From: Pusillimonas sp. T2
GTDB taxonomy: Bacteria > Pseudomonadota > Gammaproteobacteria > Burkholderiales > Burkholderiaceae_B
Direction of reading: 5' to 3'
Length of the DNA: 64,000 nt
Assembly: GCF_002236805.1 (NCBI RefSeq)
Contig: NZ_NIQA01000001.1
Coordinates: 310,001 to 374,000 of the forward strand
Each line of letters begins with the position of its first letter. Position 1 is the stretch's first letter. The notes under the pieces were generated by a model. That model searched no databases. It had not been told where the DNA came from and saw only the letters and a program-made list of their open reading frames with translations. The position numbers were made by a program, and so were the translations under genes. Positions 45,815 to 54,437 of this stretch are shown in pieces.

Positions 45815-47571
45815 TGCGACTTGGGTCGGCACTCAAACACGGCTTTGCAGGTATGGCGCTGATTCTGGGCGCAGGCTGCACTGCTATTCATTCTGATGCA
45901 CCGCCCCCAGACCCTGAAGCAGCAACCGGGCGCGGCAACCACGCCCTGGCAACGGCCTCGTCGTTCATGGCCTCTACCGCCAACCCATTGGCAACGCAGG
46001 CCGCCTTCGAGATTCTCAGTGCGGGCGGAAGCGCGGCCGACGCAGCCATCGCCGCACAGTGGGTGCTTACGCTGGTCGAGCCTCAGTCCTCGGGCATCGG
46101 CGGCGGTGGCTTCATACTTGCGTACGATAAACCGGGCCAACAACTCATCGTCTATGACGCGCGCGAAACTGCACCGTCACGCGCCGGAACATCACGTTTT
46201 CATGATGATGACGGCGTACTTGACTATGGTGAGGCCGTCAACAGCGGCTTGTCGGTCGGCGTACCGGGCTTGCTGCGCGGCCTTGCCTTAATGCATGAAG
46301 AACAAGGACGCCTGCCGTGGGCCCGTTTATTTGAACCCGCCATTCGACTGGCCGAATCTGGCTTTGCGGTATCACCGCGCCTGCATGCCCTGATAGCAAG
46401 CAGCCGAAGCCTGCATCAAAGCCATAGCGCCCGCACGTATTTTTACGCTCCAGACGGCAAACCCTGGCCTGTCGGGCATACCCTTAAAAACCCGGCGCTC
46501 GCCGCCCTGTACCGTCGGATTGCCGCCGAGGGGGTGGACGCGTTCTACCGTGGCGCTGTGGCCCAAGACATCGTCCAGGCCGTCCAGTCGCACGATCGGC
46601 CCGGCGATTTGTCTTTGACTGATTTGGCAACCTACCAGCCTATCAAGCGCCAGGCGCTATGCGCGCCCTATCTTGCCTACAGGCTTTGCGGCCCGCCACC
46701 GCCCAGCTCAGGCCCGCTTGCCGTGATGCAAATTTTGTCGATGCTTGAGCACACGCCTGTGTTAAGCCATCCGCCCGATAGCGCGCAGGCCGTCCATTAT
46801 TTTGCCGAGGCGGGCAAGCTGGCTTATGCCGACCGCGATATCTACATTGCCGACCCAGCCTTCGTGCCGGTGCCTGTACAAGGCTTGCTGGACCCCAGCT
46901 ATCTAGGTCAGCGCGCGGGGCTGATCAGCACAAACCAGGCCATGCCTAAAGCCATGCCGGGGCAACCGCCGGGCGCTGACCTGGCACGCTTTGGTACCGA
47001 CAACAGCCCCGACACGCCCTCAACAACACATGTCTCGATTGTCGACGCCGAGGGTAACGCCGTATCAATGACGACCTCTGTCGAGTCGGCCTTTGGCAGC
47101 AAACTATTTGTTCGCGGGTTCTTGCTCAATAATCAGTTAACCGACTTTTCGTTGGCAGGCACCGACGATCTGGGCCGCCCTTTAGCCAACCGGGTCGAAC
47201 CGGGGAAACGTCCCAAAAGCGCCATGTCGCCGATGATGGTGTTTAAAGATGATACGTTACACATGGCTATAGGAGCACCCGGGGGCACGGCCATCATCAA
47301 TTATGTGGCCAAGACGTTGCTGGGTGTACTGGGGTATGGACTGGATATACAACAGGCGATTAACCTGCCTAACCGCGGCAGCCGCAACTATGGCACCGAA
47401 ATTGAAGCAGACACGTCGTTGACTGGGGTTGTGGCCACGTTAAAAGCCATGGGGCACCGTGTTACCGAACGGGCCATGCCCAGCGGCCTGCAAGGCATTG
47501 TCATTACACCCGAAGGCCGCCTGCATGGCGGCGCAGACCCTCGTCGTGAGGGTCTGGCACTGGGGCAATAA
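45814..47571 (+). CDS. ggt: Gamma-glutamyltransferase, predicted lipoprotein
   Basis: 585 residues. The N terminus is a lipoprotein signal (FAGMALILGAGCTAIHSD, lipobox LGAGC with Cys about residue 23) instead of the usual cleaved signal. The large subunit shows ASTANPLATQAAFEILSAGGSAADAAIAAQWVLTLVEPQSSGIGGGGF and YDARETAPS. The self-cleavage site is before Thr in PSTTHVSIVDAEGNAVSMTTSVE, and the small subunit has GKRPKSAMSPMMVF and GAPGGTAIINY. It hydrolyses or transfers the gamma-glutamyl group of glutathione in the periplasm. Start overlaps the LysR stop by 1 nt. Confidence 0.92.
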   Translation: MRLGSALKHGFAGMALILGAGCTAIHSDAPPPDPEAATGRGNHALATASSFMASTANPLATQAAFEILSAGGSAADAAIAAQWVLTLVEPQSSGIGGGGFILAYDKPGQQLIVYDARETAPSRAGTSRFHDDDGVLDYGEAVNSGLSVGVPGLLRGLALMHEEQGRLPWARLFEPAIRLAESGFAVSPRLHALIASSRSLHQSHSARTYFYAPDGKPWPVGHTLKNPALAALYRRIAAEGVDAFYRGAVAQDIVQAVQSHDRPGDLSLTDLATYQPIKRQALCAPYLAYRLCGPPPPSSGPLAVMQILSMLEHTPVLSHPPDSAQAVHYFAEAGKLAYADRDIYIADPAFVPVPVQGLLDPSYLGQRAGLISTNQAMPKAMPGQPPGADLARFGTDNSPDTPSTTHVSIVDAEGNAVSMTTSVESAFGSKLFVRGFLLNNQLTDFSLAGTDDLGRPLANRVEPGKRPKSAMSPMMVFKDDTLHMAIGAPGGTAIINYVAKTLLGVLGYGLDIQQAINLPNRGSRNYGTEIEADTSLTGVVATLKAMGHRVTERAMPSGLQGIVITPEGRLHGGADPRREGLALGQ

Positions 47572-47576
47572 GAACG

Positions 47577-48026
47577 TCAGGACTTGGGCGTCGCACCCAA
47601 GTCAAACAGGCTGGTCGCCTCGAGCTCGAGCACTTGTTCATCGCGCTGATTGAACATACTCCAGGTCCAGCGCAAAATGCCCAGGTCATCGCGCGACGAA
47701 GACACACGCACCGAGTCGACACGCATTTCGAGGCGCAACGCATCACCGGGACGCGTCGGGAGAATCCAGCGGACTTTCTCAACGCCTGGCGACGCAAAGC
47801 TTTCGGAATCGTGCAAAACGGCATCGACAGCCATGCGCATGGCCAAGCTACAGGTGAGCCAGCCGCTGCCAATAACACCGCCCCAGCGGCCGTCTTTAGA
47901 CGCAGCCGGGTCGGTATGAAACCACTGTGGATCGTACTTTTTAGCAAAGTCGATCATTTCAGCTTCAGAAAGAACGACGGGCGGGTGGTGCAGCACCTGC
48001 CCCACTTGAAACTCACTGAATTTCAT
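47577..48026 (-). CDS. MaoC family dehydratase (hot-dog fold)
   Basis: 149 residues from the ATG at 48026. Hot-dog hydratase features: LSEAEMIDFAKKYDPQWFHTDPAASKDGRWGGVIGSGWLTCSLAMRM contains the usual Asp and His of (R)-enoyl-CoA hydratases, then VRWILPTRPGDALRLEMRV. It is the last gene of the boxR-boxC-boxB-boxA block, 31 nt after boxA. Hydration of an unsaturated dicarboxylyl-CoA in the lower box pathway is a reasonable guess but not shown. It is convergent with ggt, with only 5 nt between the two stops. Confidence 0.88.
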   Translation of the reverse strand: MKFSEFQVGQVLHHPPVVLSEAEMIDFAKKYDPQWFHTDPAASKDGRWGGVIGSGWLTCSLAMRMAVDAVLHDSESFASPGVEKVRWILPTRPGDALRLEMRVDSVRVSSSRDDLGILRWTWSMFNQRDEQVLELEATSLFDLGATPKS

Positions 48027-48057
48027 TTCACACAACCTGTATCTAGGAAGTTAGGAA

Positions 48058-49332
48058 TTAGTAAGTTTCGAAGTGTAGCCGACCTTTGGCTTTAAGTTCA
48101 GCGTGGACCGATTCCCATTTCTGGCCGCTGGCCGTAACAATATCTTTAAAGGCGGCCAGCACCCCCTCTTCCATGCCTTTCAAGCCGCAAACATAAATGC
48201 AAGTTTTGCTGTCGTTCAACAGATCGAGCACATCGTCAGCACGTTCGCGGATGAGGTCTTGAACATACTGCTTGGGCTTATCGGCATCACGCGACAAGGC
48301 GAGATTGATATCGATGAAATCTTTGGGCAGGTTCATGAGCGGGCCAAAGTACGGCAGTTCGCGCTCGGTACGAGCACCAAAGAACAGCATGAGCGTACCG
48401 TCGTATTTGTTGTCTTTGGCCAGACGGCGGCAGCGTTCGGTCATGGCACGCATAGGCGCTGCACCTGTGCCCGTGCATATCATGATGAGATTGGCGTCGG
48501 GCAAATCGGGCATCAAGAAGCTGTTGCCGAAGGGGCCAATGACCTTGACGACGTCGTTTTTCTGCAGGTCGCACAAGTAGTTTGAACACACCCCGTTAAC
48601 GGCATTGCCATCGTGGTCTGCTGTTACACGCTTAACGGTAATGGATAGATTGTTGTAACCCGGGCGCTCGCCATCGCGCGGACTGGCGATAGAGTACTGG
48701 CGCGCGTGGTAGGCACGCCCCTTAGCGTCTGTGCCGGGCGGGAAAATAGCGATAGACTGGCCTTCGAGCACCGGCATGGGGTGGTCGCCGAAATCGAGCA
48801 CAATGTGGTGGATATCGCTTTCGGTATCACTGCCGGTAACACGGTAGTTGCCCACAACGGTCGCCGACACCGGGTTCTTGTGGGTGTACAAGTTGACGTA
48901 CGGGTGTGCAGCCGACCAGGGCGGAATCGTGGCGCCGGCGGCGGTAAAAGGCACGTTCTCCAGATCGGTGGCATCGTTGGCCACGGTGGTCGAACGCGCA
49001 TCAGCCACGGGCGCATCTACGGGCTCTGACAAATCTTGGGCAACGCCCTCGGGCACCTCTTGGGGCTCGGGCAGTTCGTCCCAGGTGTACTGCTCTTCAA
49101 TCGAGTAGGTATTGCTGCTGACGACCTGAATCCAGTTGTCGATGGCGCCTGTGGGGCACGGCGGCACGCAAGCCATACAGTCATTACAAATGGCGGCATC
49201 AACCACGTAGTTATTGCTGTCGTGGGTGATCGCGTCGATCGGACAGGTTTCTTCGCACGTATTGCAGCGAATACAAATTTCAGGGTCGATCAGGTGCTGT
49301 TTTTTTACGGTAACGGCCGACGCTGCTGTCAT
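48058..49332 (-). CDS. boxA: Benzoyl-CoA 2,3-epoxidase reductase component BoxA
   Basis: 424 residues from the ATG at 49332, with GGAG upstream. Two 4Fe-4S motifs at the N terminus ([15 protein letters not shown] and [15 protein letters not shown]), an acidic linker at residues about 75-130, then a ferredoxin-NADP reductase module: [11 protein letters not shown] for [15 protein letters not shown] for NADPH and the C-terminal FETY aromatic cap. BoxA passes electrons from NADPH to BoxB. Length and order match BoxA of Azoarcus. A long hairpin lies in the 137-nt gap to boxB upstream. Confidence 0.95.
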   Translation of the reverse strand: MTAASAVTVKKQHLIDPEICIRCNTCEETCPIDAITHDSNNYVVDAAICNDCMACVPPCPTGAIDNWIQVVSSNTYSIEEQYTWDELPEPQEVPEGVAQDLSEPVDAPVADARSTTVANDATDLENVPFTAAGATIPPWSAAHPYVNLYTHKNPVSATVVGNYRVTGSDTESDIHHIVLDFGDHPMPVLEGQSIAIFPPGTDAKGRAYHARQYSIASPRDGERPGYNNLSITVKRVTADHDGNAVNGVCSNYLCDLQKNDVVKVIGPFGNSFLMPDLPDANLIMICTGTGAAPMRAMTERCRRLAKDNKYDGTLMLFFGARTERELPYFGPLMNLPKDFIDINLALSRDADKPKQYVQDLIRERADDVLDLLNDSKTCIYVCGLKGMEEGVLAAFKDIVTASGQKWESVHAELKAKGRLHFETY

Positions 49333-49412
49333 CAGGAGTCTCCTAGCTGGACGCACAGCGGCGAGATTGCCGGCCCATGCGACTTTTTATATAAAACAAA
49401 TGCTAAATCGAT

Positions 49413-49445
49413 AATCGGGCGGATGCCAAGCGCATACGCCCGATT
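49413..49445 (-). promoter_or_regulatory. Long hairpin in the boxB-boxA intergenic region
   Basis: AATCGGGCG and CGCCCGATT form a perfect 9-bp stem; ATGC/GCAT extends it beyond one mismatch to a 5-nt loop. No T-run follows on the minus strand, so it is not a standard terminator. It may protect or process the mRNA and set the BoxB to BoxA ratio. Confidence 0.6.
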
Positions 49446-49469
49446 ACGAGGTTACCACCGGTACATCAA

Positions 49470-50897
49470 TTAGTTGAAGCGGATGTATTCGAAGTCGATG
49501 GGTTGACGGTTAATGCCCATGACCGGTGGTGCGATCCAGTTGGCGAATTTGCCGGGTTCGACTACGCGACCCATCAGCGAAGCCACGAAAGCGCGATCTT
49601 CGGGGGTGGGCAGCCATTTGTCGACGTTGGCATTCCATTGCTCTTCGGTCAGTACGTGGCCATCGGGCGAAACACGAATACCCGACAAGGTACCGATTTT
49701 GCGGTTGAAGGCCTTGTGCGGCACAGTCAGACGGAAATCGACACCTGCTTTTTCGAGCACCTTGTTCCAACGAGCAACACCAGCCATCGAGTCTTTGATG
49801 TAGTCGTCGCGCAGCACTTCGTTCAGTGCGTTGAGCATAGGCACTTCGACTTCGTTCAATTGACCGTTTTTGACTTCCAGCACACGGTAGGTGTCGTTCT
49901 TCAGAACGTGATCATCGGTACGCTTGCCTTCTTCGTAACGACCTTTCAGGCCGGTGGTGTAGAACGTAGCAGCGTTAGACGACTGGTCGGCACCGAAAAG
50001 GTCGACGGTTACGCTGAAGTGGAAATTCAGATAACGCTGGATGGTCGGCAGGTCGATAACACCAGCACGACGGATCGCACCGGGGTCGTCAGTCTTGAGC
50101 TCGTTCATGACCTGCGCGGTACGCTGAAGAACACGCGACACGCCCGATTCGCCCACAAACATGTGGTGCGCTTCTTCGGTCAGCATGAACTTGGTGGTGC
50201 GAGCCAGCGGATCGAAGGCCGATTCTGCCAGAGCACACAACTGGAACTTGCCGTCGCGGTCGGTAAAGTACGTGAACATGTAGAACGCGAGCCAATCGGG
50301 GGTCTTCTCGTTGAACGCGCCCAGAATACGGGGGCTGTCTTCGCTGCCCGAGTTACGCTGCAAAAGTGCATCGGCTTCTTCGCGGCCATCGCGGCCAAAG
50401 TAGCGGTGCAGCAGGTAAACCATGGCCCACAGGTGACGGCCCTCTTCAACGTTCACCTGGAACAGGTTACGCAGGTCGTATTGCGACGGCGCGGTCAGGC
50501 CCAGATGCCGTTGTTGCTCGACGGACGCAGGCTCGGTGTCGCCCTGCGTAACGATGATACGACGCAGATTTGCGCGGTATTCACCGGGCGCATCTTGCCA
50601 GGCTGCTTCGCCCATGTGCTCACCGAAGTGGATCTTGCGATCTTGCTCGGGCGGCGTCAAAAAGATACCCCAACGGTAATCAGGCATTTTGACGTGTTCA
50701 AAGTGAGCCCAGCCGCTTGGGTCGACGCTGACTGCTGTGCGCAAGTAAACGTCCATGTTCTGCGACGATTCGGGGCCCATGTCTGCCCACCACTTGAGGT
50801 AGTTAGGCTGCCAATGTTCGAGCGCACGTTGCAACGTACGGTCGCTGGACAAGTTGACGTTGTTGGGGATTTTCTCTGAGTAGTTGATACCGGACAT
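49470..50897 (-). CDS. boxB: Benzoyl-CoA 2,3-epoxidase oxygenase component BoxB
   Basis: 475 residues from the ATG at 50897 (MSGINYSEKIPNNVNLSSD), with AGGAG upstream. It is the class I di-iron oxygenase that epoxidises benzoyl-CoA. Visible parts include WADMGPESSQNMDVYLRTAVSVDPSGWAHFEHVKMPDYRWGIFL, the iron-ligand helix NVEEGRHLWAMVYLLHRYFG (E and H ligands) and LTEEAHHMFVGESGVSRVL (E-x-x-H). The sequence matches BoxB in length (about 473) and in its ending MGINRQPIDFEYIRFN. It lies 36 nt after boxC. Confidence 0.97.
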   Translation of the reverse strand: MSGINYSEKIPNNVNLSSDRTLQRALEHWQPNYLKWWADMGPESSQNMDVYLRTAVSVDPSGWAHFEHVKMPDYRWGIFLTPPEQDRKIHFGEHMGEAAWQDAPGEYRANLRRIIVTQGDTEPASVEQQRHLGLTAPSQYDLRNLFQVNVEEGRHLWAMVYLLHRYFGRDGREEADALLQRNSGSEDSPRILGAFNEKTPDWLAFYMFTYFTDRDGKFQLCALAESAFDPLARTTKFMLTEEAHHMFVGESGVSRVLQRTAQVMNELKTDDPGAIRRAGVIDLPTIQRYLNFHFSVTVDLFGADQSSNAATFYTTGLKGRYEEGKRTDDHVLKNDTYRVLEVKNGQLNEVEVPMLNALNEVLRDDYIKDSMAGVARWNKVLEKAGVDFRLTVPHKAFNRKIGTLSGIRVSPDGHVLTEEQWNANVDKWLPTPEDRAFVASLMGRVVEPGKFANWIAPPVMGINRQPIDFEYIRFN

Positions 50898-50932
50898 CTT
50901 GTTGACTCCTGTTAGTTTCAATCGTCGCAGAT

Positions 50933-52591
50933 TTACACACGATTCCAGTCGAAGCTGGGTTTCTCACCTTTGCCGTACAGCTTGAGGGCGCCTTTGTCAC
51001 CCGAAGCGTTGGGCCGATAGAAAATCCAGTTCTGCCAGGCCGACAGGCGACCAAACACACGGGTTTCCATCGTTTCTTTCACACCAAAGCGCAAATTGGC
51101 CTCAAGACCCGTCAGCGAGTCAGGCGACAAGGCACGGCGCTCTTCGAGTGCGATACGCACTTCGTCGGCCCAATCGATATCGTCAAGTGCGAAGGTGATA
51201 AGGCCAAGTTTCTCGGCTTCTTGTGCCGACAATTTCTGACCCATGACGGCACGTACTGCGTCAAGAGCCGGCGCTTCTTCGTAGAAGCGGCGTTCGAGGC
51301 GCGACTGCGCGCTGACCATGGGGTAGGTACCAAAATTGAGGTCGTTAACCACGATCTGTGCAGGGGTGTCGGTCTCGGGGTCGTCGAGCATGTAGGTACG
51401 GTCGGCTGACAGCGCCAGCTCGAGCAGCGTGCCGGCAAAGCATGAACCTGGCTCGATAAGAGCAAACAGCGAACGCGAGGTGACATCGAGACGTGCCAGC
51501 GTGCGACGCAACATGCCGGTGGTTTCGCGGACGAACCAGTGATCGGCAAATTTTTTGAGGGTTTCGTCGGCTGCCAGCACGCGTGCGCTGTCGCCTTCGG
51601 TTTTGAGGATCCAGGTACCGACATCAAGTTCGTTGGTACGCAATTGCAGGATGGCATCGTCGAGTTCGCGTGCCATTTGCAGTGGCCACCAGGCGGCGCC
51701 CTGGGCTTCGATACCGGCGATATCGGTGGGCACATCGGCCGACGGCGACTTGACGGTCAGTGTGGCAGTGCGCAGTTCGCGGTCGATGACAACCTGAACG
51801 TACTGATAAGTGATTGAATCGGCGGCATCTTCGCGCTTGAGCGGCGTGAGCGCAACGCCCTTGCCATCGGCGGGACGATCGCTGGTTGCGGCCAGTTCGG
51901 CGGCACGCTTTTTGACGCCTTCTTCGAACTGAGCAGGCTTGATAATGTCGTCGACCAGACGCCATTCTTTGGCACGTTCGCCACGTACACCTTCGACCAG
52001 TGTGCAGAAAATGTCGGCACGATCGTGACGCACCTTGCGCTTGTCAGTCACGCGAGTCAGACCGCCGGTACCGGGCAATACGCCAAGCAGCGGGACTTCG
52101 GGCAAAGATACGGCCGAAGAACGATCGTCGACGAGCAGGATTTCGTCGCAAGCCAGGGCGACTTCGTAACCACCACCCGCGCACGCACCGTTTACCGCGG
52201 CAATGAACTTGATACCGCTGTTGCGACTGGTATCTTCAATGCCGTTGCGAGTTTCGTTGGTGAATTTGCAGAAGTTGACCTTCCAGGCATGCGAAGACAG
52301 ACCCAACATGAAAATATTGGCACCAGAACAGAAAATGCGGTCTTTCTTGCTGGTCAACACCACGGTACGCACTTCGGGATGCTCGAAGCGGATGCGTTGC
52401 AGGGCGTCGTGCAGCTCGATATCGACCCCCAGGTCGTACGAGTTGAGCTTCAGCTTGTAACCAGGACGCAAACCAGCGTCTTCATTAACGTCCATTGCCA
52501 GCGTGGCAACCTGACCGTCAAAGCTGAGGTCCCAGTGTTTGTACTGGCTGGGGTCGGTGCGAAACTCTACGCGGGATGCGGCTTCAGTCAT
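50933..52591 (-). CDS. boxC: Benzoyl-CoA-dihydrodiol lyase BoxC
   Basis: 552 residues from the ATG at 52591, with GAGGAGA upstream. Two crotonase-like halves: the first has VVLTSKKDRIFCSGANIFMLGLSSHAWKVNFCKFTNE and NGACAGGGYEVALACDEILLVDD with the oxyanion-hole glycines, the second is more degenerate (SLFALIEPGSCFAGTLLELALSADRTYML). BoxC opens the epoxidised ring by hydrolysis, releasing formate and 3,4-dehydroadipyl-CoA semialdehyde. It is the first enzyme gene after the BoxR-controlled promoter. Confidence 0.97.
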   Translation of the reverse strand: MTEAASRVEFRTDPSQYKHWDLSFDGQVATLAMDVNEDAGLRPGYKLKLNSYDLGVDIELHDALQRIRFEHPEVRTVVLTSKKDRIFCSGANIFMLGLSSHAWKVNFCKFTNETRNGIEDTSRNSGIKFIAAVNGACAGGGYEVALACDEILLVDDRSSAVSLPEVPLLGVLPGTGGLTRVTDKRKVRHDRADIFCTLVEGVRGERAKEWRLVDDIIKPAQFEEGVKKRAAELAATSDRPADGKGVALTPLKREDAADSITYQYVQVVIDRELRTATLTVKSPSADVPTDIAGIEAQGAAWWPLQMARELDDAILQLRTNELDVGTWILKTEGDSARVLAADETLKKFADHWFVRETTGMLRRTLARLDVTSRSLFALIEPGSCFAGTLLELALSADRTYMLDDPETDTPAQIVVNDLNFGTYPMVSAQSRLERRFYEEAPALDAVRAVMGQKLSAQEAEKLGLITFALDDIDWADEVRIALEERRALSPDSLTGLEANLRFGVKETMETRVFGRLSAWQNWIFYRPNASGDKGALKLYGKGEKPSFDWNRV

Positions 52592-52644
52592 GGAAGGGTC
52601 TCCTCTTTGGTAACCTGAATAATAATGCATCTAATGAATTTGTG

Positions 52645-52717
52645 TGCATAATAATGCAACATTAGCGGGTCGTCAACACGGTTCATGCAAAAAAATGCAT
52701 GTTTGCACTAAAATGCA
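52645..52717. promoter_or_regulatory. Cluster of three TGCA-N6-TGCA operators (BoxR/BzdR type)
   Basis: Exact TGCA-N6-TGCA units occur at 52645-52658, 52686-52699 and 52704-52717. The first covers the -10 of the boxC promoter and the other two lie upstream of its -35. Centres are 41 bp apart (near four helical turns), then 18 bp. A lone TGCA is at 52626-52629. The consensus matches that reported for BzdR of Azoarcus. Confidence 0.75.
52648..52676 (-). promoter_or_regulatory. Sigma-70 promoter of boxC
   Basis: TTGACG (52676-52671) and TATTAT (52653-52648) are 17 nt apart on the minus strand. The -10 falls inside a TGCA-N6-TGCA site, so bound repressor would block RNA polymerase. It gives a 5-prime leader of about 50 nt before the boxC ATG. 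Confidence 0.75.
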
Positions 52718-52718
52718 G

Positions 52719-53651
52719 CTAGACCAGAGATAGCCCCGCCAATTCGCGGATGTGGTTGCGCAGCCCTTCAAAAGCCTCTGAGAGACTGAGCTGACTGGTC
52801 ATGCACACGTAATCGGCCTTGGAATAAAACGCCTCGCGCCCGGCCAAAATGCGCTTGAGGTCGGCCATGGCTTCGTTGTTGCCGGCCATGGGTCGGAAAT
52901 CGCCCTGAGCCATCACCCGCGCCATGTGATCTTCGGGCGTGGCCTTGAGCCATACGGTGTAGCAATGCGAAAGCATTACATTCATGGTGGCCGGTTCGGA
53001 CACAATACCACCCGGCGTCGCCAGAACCATTTCAGGATATAACTGCAGGGCTTCTTCGAGGGCACGCTTTTCGTAGCGGCGATAGGCCGTGGGCCCATAA
53101 AGACTGTGAATTTCAAGAATGCCGCAACCCGCGACACGCTCGATTTCGTCGCTGAGTTCGATAAACGGATAACCGATGTCGGCCGCCAGCATGCGGCCAA
53201 TGGTTGACTTGCCTGCGCCGCGCAGGCCCACCAGCGCAATTTGCTTGCTACGGTTTTTACCGACCTGCCCCACCTGACCGGCGAACAACTGGGCAAGCGT
53301 TTCGCGGGCACGCTGCAGATCGTGCTCAGACCGACCCTGCAGCAACTCGCGAATGAGCAGCCATTCGGGGCTGGATGTCGTGACGTCACCGACGATTTCG
53401 GCCAACACGCAATTAAACGCCTTGGCAATTTGCAAAAGCACCAGAATAGAAACGTTGCCCAACCCACGCTCGAGATTGGCCAGGTGGCGCTCGGACACCT
53501 GCGCCGCCCGGGCCAATTCTTTGCGCGTCATGCCACGAATCGAGCGCAAACTGCGAACACGCTCACCCAAGGCAATAAGGTAAGGGTCTCGGTCCTGCCC
53601 GCCAGCGTCCTCGCGGGCCTCGAGCGGTTGCCTTAGTGCTTTATTGTTCAC
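52719..53651 (-). CDS. boxR: BoxR-type regulator: XRE helix-turn-helix fused to shikimate-kinase-like domain
   Basis: 310 residues if started at the GTG at 53651 (AGGG 9 nt upstream); an ATG at 53681 adds ten residues but lies in the operator and close to the expected transcription start. The N-terminal XRE domain is VRSLRSIRGMTRKELARAAQVSERHLANLERGLGNVSI. The C-terminal half resembles shikimate kinase, with intact Walker A ALVGLRGAGKSTIGRML and SDEIERVAGCGILEIHS. BzdR and BoxR have this layout, where the kinase-like domain binds benzoyl-CoA as inducer. It represses the box genes. Confidence 0.93.
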   Translation of the reverse strand: MNNKALRQPLEAREDAGGQDRDPYLIALGERVRSLRSIRGMTRKELARAAQVSERHLANLERGLGNVSILVLLQIAKAFNCVLAEIVGDVTTSSPEWLLIRELLQGRSEHDLQRARETLAQLFAGQVGQVGKNRSKQIALVGLRGAGKSTIGRMLAADIGYPFIELSDEIERVAGCGILEIHSLYGPTAYRRYEKRALEEALQLYPEMVLATPGGIVSEPATMNVMLSHCYTVWLKATPEDHMARVMAQGDFRPMAGNNEAMADLKRILAGREAFYSKADYVCMTSQLSLSEAFEGLRNHIRELAGLSLV

Positions 53652-53680
53652 TCTGATTAACCCTAATGAATGGTATGACA

Positions 53681-53694
53681 TGCATTATAATGCT
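53681..53694. promoter_or_regulatory. Degenerate BoxR site between boxR and the plus-strand arm
   Basis: TGCA-TTATAA-TGCT fits the TGCA-N6-TGCA pattern with one change. On the minus strand it contains TATAAT, the likely -10 of boxR, and its right end touches the TTGACA of the divergent promoter. One site could therefore control both directions. Confidence 0.6.
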
Positions 53695-53722
53695 TGACAA
53701 TATTGAAGAAAAGCCCTAATTT
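53694..53722 (+). promoter_or_regulatory. Sigma-70 promoter of the plus-strand catabolic arm
   Basis: TTGACA (53694-53699) and TAATTT (53717-53722) with a 17-nt spacer. The -35 abuts a BoxR-like site. The leader to the first gene would be about 95 nt. Confidence 0.6.
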
Positions 53723-53825
53723 TTAACCTTGTCGCGATAACTTGGCCGACGCAGCAAGCAGTTTAATGCCAAGTCCGCATTGCAGTATTTTGCTTGTCGC
53801 GCCGGCAGAACAGGAAACCATAACA

Positions 53826-54293
53826 ATGACCCCCGAGACATTTCAGCAGCTGATCAAACAGGTCACCGACCACATTGGGTCGCGTCCCCTGGATAACGCT
53901 TTGCAAAACGACCTGAATACCGCCTTCCCGGCCGGCGGGTCGATGTACAACGACATTGTCGCGGCCTGTAAAACCGGCGTTGCCGAAGGCTGGATGTGCC
54001 AATACGAGGGAGGCGGCATTCGTTACGGCCGCGTCATCAAACCTTCAGAGTCTCTCAACGGGTACTCGGTTGATGTCGTCGACATGAACGACCTTGCCGG
54101 TCCGCACCATCGTCACCCAAACGGTGAAATCGACCTCATCATGCCCCTCGACAACGGTGCCGAATTCGACGGCCATCCGGCTGGGTGGCTGGTTTACGGC
54201 CCCGACACCGCTCATAGCCCCACCGTGCGCAAAGGCCGCGCGCTGGTGCTGTACCTGCTGCCGCAAGGCGCTATCGAATTTACCCGGCGCTAA
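53826..54293 (+). CDS. DUF4863 family protein (4-hydroxylaminobenzoate lyase-like)
   Basis: 155 residues from the ATG at 53826, with CAGGAAACC upstream. The fold looks like a small cupin-type or lyase domain: GVAEGWMCQYEGGGIRYGRVIKP, DMNDLAGPHHRHPNGEIDLIMPLDNGAEFDG with a PHHRHPNGEID cluster suited to metal binding, and GWLVYGPDTAHSP with a further His. The named member PnbB turns 4-hydroxylaminobenzoate into protocatechuate. Related genes recur near box clusters, so a role with benzoate or a substituted benzoate is likely, though its reaction here is unknown. Confidence 0.82.
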   Translation: MTPETFQQLIKQVTDHIGSRPLDNALQNDLNTAFPAGGSMYNDIVAACKTGVAEGWMCQYEGGGIRYGRVIKPSESLNGYSVDVVDMNDLAGPHHRHPNGEIDLIMPLDNGAEFDGHPAGWLVYGPDTAHSPTVRKGRALVLYLLPQGAIEFTRR

Positions 54294-54437
54294 CCCCCAA
54301 AAGGCTTGACCAAACTGCCCCGGCGCACCGCCGGAAAAGCGTCAGGCCAGACGGTTCGCCCCTGTCGTGTACGTGTATTGCGCCGACACGACGTTAACCC
54401 CGGTGGCTATGCCCGCCCCACTGTAAAGAATATTGTC

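Noticed and set aside
49503-50879. 458-codon open frame antisense to boxB
   Set aside because: It mirrors boxB codon by codon, has no ribosome site and no domain; long antisense frames are common opposite GC-rich genes.
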